Origin: Lachancea mirantina
Lineage: Eukaryota; Ascomycota; Saccharomycetes; Saccharomycetales; Saccharomycetaceae
Assembly: GCA_900074745.1 (NCBI GenBank)
Contig: LT598464.1
Coordinates: 434,001-498,000, forward strand
Length of the DNA: 64,000 nucleotides
Direction: 5' to 3'
Shown here: positions 30,114 through 40,623 of the stretch, piece by piece
Layout: each line of letters starts with the position of its first letter
How positions within the stretch are numbered: position 1 is the first letter of the stretch
The notes under the pieces: generated by a model
What the model saw: only the letters and a program-made list of their open reading frames with translations
Database searches by the model: none
What the model was told of the DNA's origin: nothing
Made by a program: the position numbers and the translations under genes

Positions 30114-32534
30114 TTACACAAAGTTATCCATTTGCGTTAAGAAATAGTCCAAAACGTGAGTTTGTTCCACTAAATTGTCTATGCGAGAATAATGTCTCTC
30201 AGTGTAAGGAACGAGAGCATTGATGAGTTGCATAACACCGGGAATTTCAGACAATTGCGCTATGTTGTGATGATCGAAGATGCATCTGATCGTTTTCTGA
30301 GCGACGCCGTAAGTGGAAAAATTCGTATTCCAATCCCGACATCTTTTAATGACCAATTTCAATTGATCGTCAGCCAGAGACCCTATAGCAGCATCAAGCT
30401 CTTGGTTAAACACCACGCCTGCTTTGGAGCTAGGTGGACAGCTTTTCAGTACGCGATAAAGTCTCATTGGGTGATCAAGTGTCAATGCAAGTAAAAAAGC
30501 GTTTGTCCAGTCACCTTGGCTCATGAAATTCTGCAAAGATTGCTCTTGTTCAACTTTTAGTTTCTCGCGCTCAAGATTTTCCTTCTTCTCTTCTTCACTC
30601 CTGTCTTGCCAAAAATTGATTACACCGTCGGCGTCCGCCGTTACGAGTAATTCACCATCTTGTAAGACGCTGAGAGCCCAAATTCGGTTCGCATGAGCAT
30701 CTAGGGTCCTAATACAGTCTCCAGCCGAGCAGTCCCATATTTTAACCAACCCATCGGCGCCTGTGCTAACGATTTGCTTATTCCTGTTCAAAAACGAACA
30801 TCTTTGAACAGCATTAGTATGGCCCTCCAGCGTCTTCATTACAGTCATAGTGTCTAATGACCAAATCTTTATAGTCTTATCACCAGAAGCCGTCGCCAAG
30901 ATCTTATCAAATTGGCAAAATGAGACATCCCACAGACCACGCTTGTGTCCACTTAATGTGCCTTGCAACTCACCGGTGTCGACGTTCCAGATTTTACAAG
31001 TTTTATCGTATGAGCCTGTAGCAAACACAGAATCGTTCGGCGAAACTGAGAGCGCATTTATATCCTTCTCGTGCGCCTTCCGGGTGTACTCTGAGACTTT
31101 AATGACGTGTAGAGCATTGTCGGTGCTCGGCTTGGGCACAATCCATTTCTTTACTGTTAGATCACTAGAGGCTGTCAGGACAAAATCAGGCCAGCCTTTG
31201 TTCACAACATTAGGCAGCCCAATAGCTGTGACGGACCCTGCATGACCCGTAAATTTGGCGTATTGAACAAATTTTTTGCTCGAGTCGTGGTATCGCCATA
31301 ATATCGCAGTGGCATCTTTGGAAGCGGTAGCAATCCATTTTCCGTCCTCTGTTGCGTCAAGTGAGTTTAGCAAATCCGTGTGCGCTTCGTAAATGTCCAC
31401 ATCTATGCATATATCGGTGCGTTTCGGTTCCTCCTCATGATCTTCCATATTGATAATATTAGGTATCACTCGCAGTGCTGGGGAATTTGTAGCCAACGCC
31501 AATTTGTCAAAGTGAGGCCCAACAGGTCTCATGTCTGCCACTGTACCATGGTTACCGGCAATCTTGCGGGCAATCGCGATTTCACCAGAATCACTCTCAA
31601 TGGCCTGATGCACATCTATTGTAAGAAGAGTTTGATCGGAAAGTACCAAAACCATCTCGCTAGAACCTTTCAAAGGCACAACTCCTATAATAAAAAGCTC
31701 TTCAATGGGCGCCGCTGTCTTTTTTACGGCCACTTCAGTGTCAAGAGACACAATCTGAAAAATTGCACCTCCACCAGCTGTATAGATTAATTCGTGACCC
31801 GGAAGAAAACCACATGCTTCAACTTGCTGGTAAACCGGAATTGTCTTCAAAAGCTTGGCTTTTTTTGTAGATCCTATTTGATGGACGTTCACGACATCGT
31901 CTCTCCCACCCGACAAAAGTTGCAGGTGTTCGCCGACCGAGCGGAAATCGAGGCCTCTTACCGCAGCAGAATGCTCCTGCAAAGTATGCGAACACTGCCT
32001 TCGCACCAAATCCCAAACTTTGACGACTCCGTTCGTGTCTCCAGAGGCCAAGCGCCAATCGCTGCTATTTAACGCCCCATGAAATTTTAAACCAGAAATT
32101 GTCCCGCCGTGACCCTTCAAAGAATGTGTTATGTAGCCGTTTTCGATATCAATCACACTAACGCTACCATCAGTACCTCCCAAAGCCAATAACGTCGACG
32201 TAGAGTCGCAGTCCATAACATAGACCGGAGACGAAAGCTTGATGGACCGTACGATTTTCCCAGTGGACAACTCGAAAATCTTGAGCAATTGTGCCTGCGA
32301 TACGAAACTGAGATATTTGGCATTAGGGGTTAACTTAAGCGCCGTGATATCTTGTTCGTCGTCGTTCTCAATTCGATGCAGTACTTCACTAGGCTCCGAT
32401 GTCGTCAATATATTAATTTCGTCGATTACTGAGCAGGCAAGTACCGTGCCGTCTTCAGACAAAGAAGCAACTGCTCCGCTACCTGCATAGAATGGTCGCA
32501 GCGTCTGATTAGAATATTGATACTTGAAATCCAT
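30114..32534 (-). CDS. UTP13: Utp13, WD-repeat subunit of the UTP-B complex
   Basis: The 806-aa protein consists of two WD40 propellers (~residues 10-640). GHxxxxxxxxF...D(G)xVKxWD repeats are plain, for example KGHGGTISGLKF and SGDTNGVVKVWD, then SPNDSVFATGSYDKTCKIWN, SGDKTIKIWSLDT and GADGLVKIWDCS. The C-terminal Utp13 domain (~660-806) contains GDWTNAFLLALTLDHPMRLY and IPGVMQLINALVPYTERH. It is part of the small-subunit processome that handles 18S rRNA. The start is ATG 32534 (MDFKYQ...); an upstream GTG extends the frame eight codons. S. cerevisiae Utp13 is 817 aa. Confidence 0.97.
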   Translation of the reverse strand: MDFKYQYSNQTLRPFYAGSGAVASLSEDGTVLACSVIDEINILTTSEPSEVLHRIENDDEQDITALKLTPNAKYLSFVSQAQLLKIFELSTGKIVRSIKLSSPVYVMDCDSTSTLLALGGTDGSVSVIDIENGYITHSLKGHGGTISGLKFHGALNSSDWRLASGDTNGVVKVWDLVRRQCSHTLQEHSAAVRGLDFRSVGEHLQLLSGGRDDVVNVHQIGSTKKAKLLKTIPVYQQVEACGFLPGHELIYTAGGGAIFQIVSLDTEVAVKKTAAPIEELFIIGVVPLKGSSEMVLVLSDQTLLTIDVHQAIESDSGEIAIARKIAGNHGTVADMRPVGPHFDKLALATNSPALRVIPNIINMEDHEEEPKRTDICIDVDIYEAHTDLLNSLDATEDGKWIATASKDATAILWRYHDSSKKFVQYAKFTGHAGSVTAIGLPNVVNKGWPDFVLTASSDLTVKKWIVPKPSTDNALHVIKVSEYTRKAHEKDINALSVSPNDSVFATGSYDKTCKIWNVDTGELQGTLSGHKRGLWDVSFCQFDKILATASGDKTIKIWSLDTMTVMKTLEGHTNAVQRCSFLNRNKQIVSTGADGLVKIWDCSAGDCIRTLDAHANRIWALSVLQDGELLVTADADGVINFWQDRSEEEKKENLEREKLKVEQEQSLQNFMSQGDWTNAFLLALTLDHPMRLYRVLKSCPPSSKAGVVFNQELDAAIGSLADDQLKLVIKRCRDWNTNFSTYGVAQKTIRCIFDHHNIAQLSEIPGVMQLINALVPYTERHYSRIDNLVEQTHVLDYFLTQMDNFV

Positions 32535-32597
32535 TAATAGGCTATCTATATCGGTCACAGTGACTTTGCTTGATTCATTAGATAAAATCGATGAGAA

Positions 32598-32611
32598 GCG
32601 ATGAGATGAGC
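32598..32611 (-). promoter_or_regulatory. PAC box of UTP13
   Basis: GCGATGAGATGAGC, read on the plus strand, lies 64-77 bp upstream of the start. It is a perfect copy of the PAC consensus. Confidence 0.8.
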
Positions 32612-32896
32612 TTCAACTTTTCACTTTCTTGAAAATCTTTTCAGATCACGTGACAAAGAGATCAAACCATCAACAGTAACACATTCAAGTTGGTCGATCA
32701 TCAAGCCGTTGCCAATAGTCTAAGTACTCCCCCTGATATATGTTGCATATCCTGATCTAACAAATTAAAGTGTCAGAACAAATCGAATCAAAACAAAAAC
32801 GTTCCTCATGTATGTAAAACCGAAATAAAAAATATTATAATGACATTGGTGGTAGAGGGCGCAATTGGTTTGTTTCACCGGAAATACGTCCACCAT

Positions 32897-35779
32897 TTAT
32901 TGCAGCATCTCATTAATTTCTAATGCAGGGCCTGAAGAAGAGCCGATAATGTGTTCCAAATCTGCCAGCGCCGTTTCGCTGAAAAGACCACCTTTTGTAA
33001 ATCTTAAATTTTCAGCTGCGGCCTCGAAAATACTCTGCCTTCTCCGCCATACGGCGCCACCCGTCAACTGTTTGGTGCCGCCGCCATCACCACCACTACC
33101 GACGCTTACTGGAGCGGCCAGTGAGGCTAGAATATCAGCATCCCCGTGAGCCAAAAACTCAACACTGGAATCTTGTGGTAGCCAATCTGTATCGCCGCTG
33201 GCTAAGATATTGTTGATATCGTTAAGGTCCAATCCCTTTATGGAACCCTTCCTGGGTAGCACAATGCCATCATGAGAGTCCAATTCGGTGATACCCTCAC
33301 CCACTTCGGCTGGAAGGATGTGGTGGTGTTGCTCGTCATCGCGTTTGCTGACTTGGTCTTGACTGACGTCATCAACTCCATCGCTCAACAGTGAGCGTTC
33401 TTTATCTAGCCTTGCTCTCTCTCTCTTGAGCTTGAACAGCTTCTTCTTCCTCTTTACTTTCCGCTTCTCTTCATTTCTTTTCTGCAATTCCTTCATTCTA
33501 TCAATCTTCCTTCTAGTCCGCTCGCTACCCACATATCCAATGGGGAATTTCCGCGCCGAAAGATTAGGAAGCATGAACTCTTCCTCCTGCATGGCATCAA
33601 TACCTTTATTTCTGAACGCGGAAAGAGGTACCTTAGGCTTTTCGTACCAGCCGGATATGGCCTGAGCATTACCGCACGCAACACCGTTACCTTCTTCATC
33701 CTCAAGCTCGCTCATGTTAAGAAGCTCATTTAACGTTAGCTCTTCTTTTTCGCCGGTTCCGCTTAATTCCCCAGCAGACAGCTGTTGCTGAAGTTGCGCT
33801 TGTTGTTGCTCAAAGAGTCGCTGCTCGTCTATCAATGGATATAGCGATTTTGTGGAGAGGCCATCAATAATACTAAATGGCTTGTCATCAGTATGCCATG
33901 TGCCCAATTTTGGTGGTTTCAAACCTACTACATTTGCACTCACCACCTCCTTGGCCTTCGATCCTATTTTCCTGTTTCTTGTGTTGGGTGGGGGCAAAGT
34001 CTCGTCTTCATCGGTGGATTCGTTATCGACGTATGCTATTGTTTCTTGATTTTCTTTGTTATTTGGACCCTGGGTCTCAGTCTTGCTGAGTTTGTAATCT
34101 TTTGTATGCTCGTCTTCGTCTATGCTATCTTCAGAAGTCTCGTATTGAAAGTAAAATGCATCTGGATCCAAATCGTCAATGTCAATGAAAACGTTCGAGA
34201 CGCTTACATCGTCATCATCGTCATCTTCTCCGTCAAAATCCAAGCTGTCTTCGATTCCATTTAAACTTTCGTCGTCCGTGGGCATATGCGCAATGTCCAG
34301 TAAAATGTCTTCGTAATCATCTTCACTAGAATATTCATCGTCTGAGACAGCCGCTGAGCTTAAGCGGCGAAGTGGGGACTCCAGAGCAGTTTTCTTTTCG
34401 TGTTCGGAATCACTATGGAAAAAAACACCGAACAAGTAATCGTCAGCATCAGGATCCGGAGTAGACTTAGACTTCTGTTTGTTCCTGGCAAGCTCTCGCA
34501 ACTGTTTGCGCCTTCTGCGAAGCTCTTCCCACTCACGTCTCTTATTCTGCTTCTTGTCGAATTTTTTCCTTTTCTCATCATTTAGTATCAATGGAAGTGA
34601 AGTGCTTAGCGAAAGTGGTTGGTCACTGCCGGCGCAATAATACAGGTTCGCGAATTTGGGGTCTTCGTAGAAAGGAGCATCGAAGTCACTCATAATTTCA
34701 TCCTCGTCATCTTCTGCTTTATCGTCAACACGACGTACAGTCGATTGCATCACCTCTTCCCCGGTATGATCGGACGCATTTCCATTTTCAACGGGGTCTT
34801 CTCCTTCTTCATGTATACTTCCATTGAACGAAAGACTATCGTCGTTTTCAAGTTCCATAACAATATTCTGTTCTTCTTCGTCTAACATGGGACGGTCGTC
34901 ATCTCCGGTATCAAACCCGTTTTCAAGACCCGTGGTGTCCCCGTGGTCTGATTGTATGCTCTTGAGGTAAAGATCACGATCTATTTCATAGTCGGAATCT
35001 TCGCTTTCGGATATTTGAGGAACATTAAGTTGATCGAGTGGATAAGATTTTTTAGCACCGATTGATTTGGTTGCCTGTGAGGATCCGTCGTTGACTTCTT
35101 CACCTAAATCCTCGCTGTCCGAGTCCTCCTCCCGCGTGTTCCCACTGAATTTGATTCCATCGTCGTTTTTGAAACTGAATGACAATGCGTCGGCGTCGGC
35201 ATCATCGTCACCGGATGATGGCTGACTTCTCTTCTCTTTGGCATTGGCAATGACTTCACCTTTTTTGGGCATCTTTCCACGTTTGAGTGCACTCATAGCT
35301 TGCATCGCCTTCTTCTTACGCTCTGCACTGAGTTTGACAAAATCGACGTCATCATCTGAACTTGAAGAACTCGAATACCCGTCGGATCCGTCGTCGTCGT
35401 CGTCGTCACCACCGTCTTTGCCGTCGGCGACCCCATCACTATCACTAGAAAAGACGTCAGATGATTCTGAACCCACTGCTTCTTCCGGTATCAGTCTGCT
35501 GCGCTTACCCAGTTCGTTATTTACCCCGCGTTTGGCCTTCTTACCTAAACTGGGGTTCTTAAAGCTCACTTTGCGACTATTTTCGAGATCTGATACTGCA
35601 CTTAGCGAGGAATCCGACGAGTATATCAAACTAAATCGCCGCGGCCGCTGTGCCCGCGACCCACTTCTTGACAATATTGGAGCTGATTTTCCGCCCACAG
35701 TGCGAGTTTTCAATTTTTGTACATGCGACGGCCGCTTACCAGTGGCCGTCGTTGTTTTTCGAGGACTTTTCTCCCCCAT
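32897..35779 (-). CDS. IFH1: Ifh1/Crf1-type ribosomal-protein-gene coactivator
   Basis: The 960-aa, very acidic protein begins MGEKSPRKTTT. The N-terminus is basic and followed by long Asp/Glu/Ser tracts (e.g. DGGDDDDDDGSDGYSSSSSS). Residues ~365-440 hold the forkhead-binding region, FDAPFYEDPKFANLYYCAGS followed by the basic helix KKFDKKQNKRREWEELRRRR. More acidic repeats follow, then a C-terminal conserved block. In S. cerevisiae Ifh1 binds Fhl1 and drives ribosomal protein genes under TOR control, while its paralogue Crf1 represses. One gene stands here for both. Strand and flanks match YLR223C and YDR223W. Confidence 0.9.
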   Translation of the reverse strand: MGEKSPRKTTTATGKRPSHVQKLKTRTVGGKSAPILSRSGSRAQRPRRFSLIYSSDSSLSAVSDLENSRKVSFKNPSLGKKAKRGVNNELGKRSRLIPEEAVGSESSDVFSSDSDGVADGKDGGDDDDDDGSDGYSSSSSSDDDVDFVKLSAERKKKAMQAMSALKRGKMPKKGEVIANAKEKRSQPSSGDDDADADALSFSFKNDDGIKFSGNTREEDSDSEDLGEEVNDGSSQATKSIGAKKSYPLDQLNVPQISESEDSDYEIDRDLYLKSIQSDHGDTTGLENGFDTGDDDRPMLDEEEQNIVMELENDDSLSFNGSIHEEGEDPVENGNASDHTGEEVMQSTVRRVDDKAEDDEDEIMSDFDAPFYEDPKFANLYYCAGSDQPLSLSTSLPLILNDEKRKKFDKKQNKRREWEELRRRRKQLRELARNKQKSKSTPDPDADDYLFGVFFHSDSEHEKKTALESPLRRLSSAAVSDDEYSSEDDYEDILLDIAHMPTDDESLNGIEDSLDFDGEDDDDDDVSVSNVFIDIDDLDPDAFYFQYETSEDSIDEDEHTKDYKLSKTETQGPNNKENQETIAYVDNESTDEDETLPPPNTRNRKIGSKAKEVVSANVVGLKPPKLGTWHTDDKPFSIIDGLSTKSLYPLIDEQRLFEQQQAQLQQQLSAGELSGTGEKEELTLNELLNMSELEDEEGNGVACGNAQAISGWYEKPKVPLSAFRNKGIDAMQEEEFMLPNLSARKFPIGYVGSERTRRKIDRMKELQKRNEEKRKVKRKKKLFKLKRERARLDKERSLLSDGVDDVSQDQVSKRDDEQHHHILPAEVGEGITELDSHDGIVLPRKGSIKGLDLNDINNILASGDTDWLPQDSSVEFLAHGDADILASLAAPVSVGSGGDGGGTKQLTGGAVWRRRQSIFEAAAENLRFTKGGLFSETALADLEHIIGSSSGPALEINEMLQ

Positions 35780-36613
35780 TGTGACGGTTTTGTTACCAAC
35801 TTTCTTCCCCCTCGAAATTCAGACTTGACGGAACGCTTTTTTCAACGCCCCAAAACTCGCCAGTTCGCCTTTATTCTGGTACCAAAAGTCCACGTTCTCA
35901 AAACAGAACTACCCGTGACAATATGATATGGTATTATGGTATCTGATCAGTCCCCGACTGACCTAATGCGATGTTTATCCCGGCACAATTATTTGCGCCT
36001 ATCTAGTCACTCAGGTGCCCTAAAAGAGCGCTTCAAATTTCTTATGGTAGTGTAAAATCGTCCACAAACTATAAAGAGCAACCGATACACCAATTTCTTT
36101 ACTCCTTGTACTGCTAGTTTGCTTCTGTTTTACCTTGGAGATCATCACCTAAAAGTGAATTAGGGCTCTTCTAAAAATTTTCTTACCAAGGTCTCATCGC
36201 TTGATTTTCTTTTTCCCGTCATCGAGAATGAAAGAGAAGAGTTAAATGAACATGAAAATCAAGCGACTGAAGACGTTGAGGAAGAGTATGCAGACAAACG
36301 AGGGAACTGGTTGTAAATCATATCACTTGAAATGAATAGAGCTAGATTTTTGGATAAATGTGGTTTTTTAAGGGGCCAAGGAGCTCAACGGGAAAGGTGT
36401 TGAATAATTCGAAGAAGATTAATTTTGTGGAAAGGTCATCAGGCGCACTGGAAGGTCCATAAACCCCGAGAGAAGCCGTACAAGAACTATCTTACTGGTA
36501 GAAAAACTTTGTTATATGTTTAAATTTTCACGCGGATACATAGATTATACGGAACTGTTTTTGAGTTTAGACTCCGGTAGTGAAACGACTGCTGGCCCTG
36601 GATGATACATCAA
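35780..36613. other. Promoter of IFH1 and 3' region of the SVF1-like gene
   Basis: No gene is supported in this 0.8-kb stretch. A short charged frame near 36227-36315 lacks family features. Confidence 0.5.
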
Positions 36614-37885
36614 TCAGCTGATAAAAGTTGTCTCAACTATGGATATACCAGGCTGGCCTCTTAGATTAGAGCGCTGACAGAACTGGAAAATGAACGGCTT
36701 AATTCCTGCGATGCTGTTCACGACGTTTTTGACTATGGATGGTAGCTCTTGCAAAACGTCGTATTTGTTCACCAAGCGGAGACCATGTTCCTCAAAATAA
36801 GTCGCGCTTGACGCGTCTTGCATGCAATGTGGCGGTAGAGGCATCGCAATAGACGTAGGAAATCGCCAGAGTGACTGCGGTTCTTGCTTGGACGCAAGAG
36901 CACGCGCATGCAAATGAGACGCATGCGAGGTCTCTGCCGAGTTAGATACAGCGTACACTTCTAGGGGCCCATTTTCCTGTGCTACTGCACTGACAGTCAC
37001 TGTCCATTGTCCGTACTCGGCTGGTGTGGTAAATTCCATGAAAATCATACCCAAAGTATGGCTTCGAAAAGTCGCAAAATTCCATTGCCGGGCGGCTTTG
37101 TTAGGGGCTACACCCTGGAGCGCACTGATGAATACGATGGGCGTACTCGCGAGATTAAATTGCACTTGTTTCCCGGAATTGGAAGTGTACTTCAATGTGC
37201 CATCACATGTTCCAAGCGGTACGAAAACATGACGCATAAGATCAACATGAGGCGCTGCTATATTGGCTTTGTTTACGCTAGACCCATTGTAATAGCTGGA
37301 GCCATCCGGTTTGATTTTGAATCCACAACCCAAACGGACAGCTAAATCCAGTGACATCTCACCCCGGTTTTTTTGCTGCGGCGCATTCACACGAATCGAG
37401 ACAAAACCAATACCATCATTCCCTGGTGCGTTGGCGATTTCATACTTGAAGTTTGAGCTTTCAAGCTCGAACTGCGAGACATAGGACGGGTCGTCGATTT
37501 TCAAACTTTCCCACACATCGGTTTCGCCGCTGCCGCTACCGTCCAAGTCACCATCACTTCCGAAAACTTTGAAGTTGAACCTGAAAGTCTTGTAAACATC
37601 TCCCAACACCCTCGAGTACAAAAACTGGACAAACCCGCATCGCCCAGTTTCAAGGTCGCAAAAGTACAACGTCTTGGTTTCTACAGTGGTTGATTTTTTG
37701 CGCAACCCGTCAAATTTGCTCGCAACAAACCTCTTGGCACTTTTGTGCTGACCGCCATTCGTGGTTTCCCTTGAATTTGGCGTGATAGTTCTCCATTTAA
37801 GATCTTCGACATCTTCCAAAAGTTCGTAGTTCGGTTCCGAACTTGAACTGTTCCGAATAGGTACAAACTGACCTGATGCGCCCAT
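36614..37885 (-). CDS. Svf1-like protein (YDR222W/YLR225C type)
   Basis: The 423-aa protein starts at ATG 37885 (MGASGQFVPIRN). After ~60 variable residues it has an Svf1-type double lipocalin-like pattern: KTLYFCDLETGRCGFVQFLYS, VYKTFRFNFKVF, a long loop, then VFVPLGTCDG and a C-terminal strand set with GMIFMEFTTPAEYGQWTVTV. S. cerevisiae has two such genes of unknown function, YDR222W and YLR225C, a duplicate pair related to SVF1 (ceramide transport and oxidative-stress survival). Strand and position next to IFH1 fit both. The molecular function is not known. Confidence 0.82.
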   Translation of the reverse strand: MGASGQFVPIRNSSSSEPNYELLEDVEDLKWRTITPNSRETTNGGQHKSAKRFVASKFDGLRKKSTTVETKTLYFCDLETGRCGFVQFLYSRVLGDVYKTFRFNFKVFGSDGDLDGSGSGETDVWESLKIDDPSYVSQFELESSNFKYEIANAPGNDGIGFVSIRVNAPQQKNRGEMSLDLAVRLGCGFKIKPDGSSYYNGSSVNKANIAAPHVDLMRHVFVPLGTCDGTLKYTSNSGKQVQFNLASTPIVFISALQGVAPNKAARQWNFATFRSHTLGMIFMEFTTPAEYGQWTVTVSAVAQENGPLEVYAVSNSAETSHASHLHARALASKQEPQSLWRFPTSIAMPLPPHCMQDASSATYFEEHGLRLVNKYDVLQELPSIVKNVVNSIAGIKPFIFQFCQRSNLRGQPGISIVETTFIS

Positions 37886-38036
37886 CACTGACCAATGACA
37901 AACCTTAAATCAATACGGAGTTTGATAAAGCACGTTTTATGAACGTAAGGGGGTATCTTCATTCATCAATCTGAAATCAGCGTCCGCGCGACACAACGTC
38001 GGAAACGTCTCCCGACTCCCGTCTACCAACATATTT

Positions 38037-40034
38037 CTATTGAGACCATGCTGGTGGGCGGTAAACAAAGTTGTAAGAGCATCCTAATGGACCATTGATT
38101 TCAAAGGAATAATTGCATCTTGTAGGTTCATCGACGTTTTGGATACTGAATGTTTTCGCACAACGAAAAAAAAGCTGAGCCGACCTTAAAGGTCCGTTCC
38201 AACAGCGATCACCATTCTTATACTCAATGACAAGACCATTGTTGATGTTTGGCAAATTACCAATCAGCATTTCTTGCTGGAAGTTTCCGACATCGCTCTC
38301 CAGGTGGGAAATCAGATCAGTGTCCATGTGTTGTAACCTGAGTCTGTCAATGTAGTTTTGAGAAGACGCATTCTCGTCGAAGAATAAACGTGAGAAGCGG
38401 CCTATGAAGACAGTGTTGCCGTTAGGCTTATCATCGGTTTGAGTGATAACGCCATCAGTTGGATTCAAACAAAGTTGATAGACATAATTACCAACGACCT
38501 GTTCTACGCAGCTGGGATCGAGTTTCTGGAGTAGTTCCTCCACTTGAGCAGTAGCGGCAAGCTTGGATTGTGCACTTTCTCCTTCCTCAGTTTGAAGACG
38601 TAATAATTTCATCAGTGCCATATCCTTTGTTTTCAATTCTTTTCTGAGTTGGGAGCATTTCAGTTCTCTTGCAGCGATATCGCCTCTTAACGAAGCCAGA
38701 CTCGAAGTTGTGAAGCCAAATTTTTCTGCCAGTTCCCTGAAGAAGTTTATTAACGTAAGACTAAAACTGCCACTCGACTGGGATTCTGGTGTCAAAACGG
38801 TTGACGACGCTTGCGTGACGAGTTCCGATAAGCGGTCCAAACCGTCGATAAATTTGCTTGGGAAACTTAATGGATCTGTTACACCGGCACTCTTGGCCAA
38901 AAATTCTTTGTAAGCAAGCACCGTATCCTTGACACCTACATCTTGAAAGTTCACATTATAGTTTTCAGACAAGCTATCGAGTAATCCGGTTAAGAATTTC
39001 AAGGTCTTGGAAAGTTCTTTGTAGTATTCTGACCTCGCAGTGATGATGGCTCTCACAGTTTGGAATTTTCCCGTAATAGCTCTTGCAGGGTACCGAGACT
39101 GGCCCGTCGACAGGAGATCTCGGAGTTCTACCTCCAAATATTCCTTGATTTGCTCCCGGTGCGAGACGTCAAGAGCGCTATTCACGTTAATCTTGTCAAA
39201 GAGCTCGTCAGAAAAATCGAGGTACTTCTTAACCACGTCGTTGACCGCCTCGTCGTTCAGATTTCTGTTATAAGACAAAACGAGCTTCTCCAAGAGCTCC
39301 ACGACCTCATGATACGCGCGGGATGATCTTTCGACTGACATGAAGAAAGAATCTGTCGTAGCAGTCAGAAATGGTATGTCCAATTGCTCATACTGGTGCA
39401 TGAGGGGATTTTCAGCCTGCATTCTATCGTTGTAAATTTTCCTCATTTCTTGCACTTTTTGCTTGCAATCCTCCAACTGGTTTGACAAACCAAGCACAAT
39501 GTGCTTCATTTGCTCAGTCTCGACCTGGACATTGGGATTGTGATCGGTTTTCACGTCAATCCCCAGCGAATTTTGCATTGCCCGCAGCACAGTAAGACCC
39601 TCATAATGCTGATTCAGTTCCTTTTCGACTAGAGTATCATATTCACTGCGAAGCTCCTTGCAGCCCGGAGATTCCATCCAGGCTCTTGATCCGCCATCAT
39701 CTTCATCCTGACAATCGCAACAGTCGCACACTCCGTCGTTCACTTTAAAACCTGATACAAATCGGGGTGCAAAACCTTCATTTTGACAGTAAAACCTCGA
39801 CTTGGACCCACATGCACTCGTTCCAGGCTCGTCTGATCCGTCTAGACAGTCACAGAAGTCGTCATTGATCTGGGAGTGATGGATTATCACGGATGGATCT
39901 CCCAGACATGCCCATTGCCCAGTCTCGGTATCTAGAGGCTCATACAAGAGTTGAGACTCGGGAGACACTCCCCTAATACCCGCTTCAATGAATTGACTCT
40001 GTAGGAGTAAAAACAACCCGAAATAGCTCCTCAT
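38037..40034 (-). CDS. GTB1: Glucosidase II beta subunit Gtb1
   Basis: The 665-aa ER luminal protein starts at ATG 40034 with a signal peptide, MRSYFGLFLLLQSQFIEAG. Residues ~55-125 are Cys-rich LDL-receptor-class-A-like repeats (DDFCDCLDGSDEPG, DGVCDCCDCQDEDD). A long coiled-coil middle follows. The C-terminal mannose-6-phosphate-receptor-homology domain contains GDRCWNGPLRSAQLFFRC and TRCNYSFEINGPLGC. It pairs with Rot2 (alpha subunit) to trim glucose from N-glycans. No HDEL retention tail is present (C-terminus RPPAWSQ), so retention would depend on the partner. S. cerevisiae Gtb1 is 702 aa. It matches YDR221W by position. Confidence 0.94.
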   Translation of the reverse strand: MRSYFGLFLLLQSQFIEAGIRGVSPESQLLYEPLDTETGQWACLGDPSVIIHHSQINDDFCDCLDGSDEPGTSACGSKSRFYCQNEGFAPRFVSGFKVNDGVCDCCDCQDEDDGGSRAWMESPGCKELRSEYDTLVEKELNQHYEGLTVLRAMQNSLGIDVKTDHNPNVQVETEQMKHIVLGLSNQLEDCKQKVQEMRKIYNDRMQAENPLMHQYEQLDIPFLTATTDSFFMSVERSSRAYHEVVELLEKLVLSYNRNLNDEAVNDVVKKYLDFSDELFDKINVNSALDVSHREQIKEYLEVELRDLLSTGQSRYPARAITGKFQTVRAIITARSEYYKELSKTLKFLTGLLDSLSENYNVNFQDVGVKDTVLAYKEFLAKSAGVTDPLSFPSKFIDGLDRLSELVTQASSTVLTPESQSSGSFSLTLINFFRELAEKFGFTTSSLASLRGDIAARELKCSQLRKELKTKDMALMKLLRLQTEEGESAQSKLAATAQVEELLQKLDPSCVEQVVGNYVYQLCLNPTDGVITQTDDKPNGNTVFIGRFSRLFFDENASSQNYIDRLRLQHMDTDLISHLESDVGNFQQEMLIGNLPNINNGLVIEYKNGDRCWNGPLRSAQLFFRCAKTFSIQNVDEPTRCNYSFEINGPLGCSYNFVYRPPAWSQ

Positions 40035-40623
40035 GCTTATGCTATTCTTCGTTCTTTCTTCCACCAAATGTGAAGTGATCAGTTCTTAATTTAATATCAT
40101 GGTGGACGTTGATACTTGATTTTGGTCTAACATCCAAACCAACCGAAAACAGTTTTATAATATAAGCACAGCAATTTTGGGACTACTAGTTAACGTGGCA
40201 GTGTCTAGAAAATTTTTTGTTCAGCAATATGATGATTTCCAGGGTTCAATAGCTCATTTCTGACACTTAAAATCTTAAAATTTGAGTTAAAATACCAAAA
40301 AAAATTGAAAAAAGCAAGAAGCAGAAGTATAACCATAAAGATATTTTGAGCTATTTTCAAGCTGGTTTTAAGCGAGATTTGGTTTAATTTTGAGTTAGTT
40401 GGTAAACTTGGATGATATCACGTGACTGAAACGTACCCTATTTAGTAATTGGTAAATAATAGATATATACCAACAACATCATCAACATTTGAAAAATGCA
40501 AGAGATTAACACGAAATAAGGATCCAAACACGCATTATTTAGGTGAAATAGAGCCTGATAAGAGAGTTGAATTGTATTTGAACAGGAGAAAACTGCAAGG
40601 GAGCTGTCAATCGGGGTTTTCAG
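40035..40623. other. Divergent promoter region, GTB1-F-box gene
   Basis: This is AT-rich, with an A-rich stretch at 40280-40330 and an ATCACGTGACT E-box near 40418. No gene is seen. Confidence 0.5.
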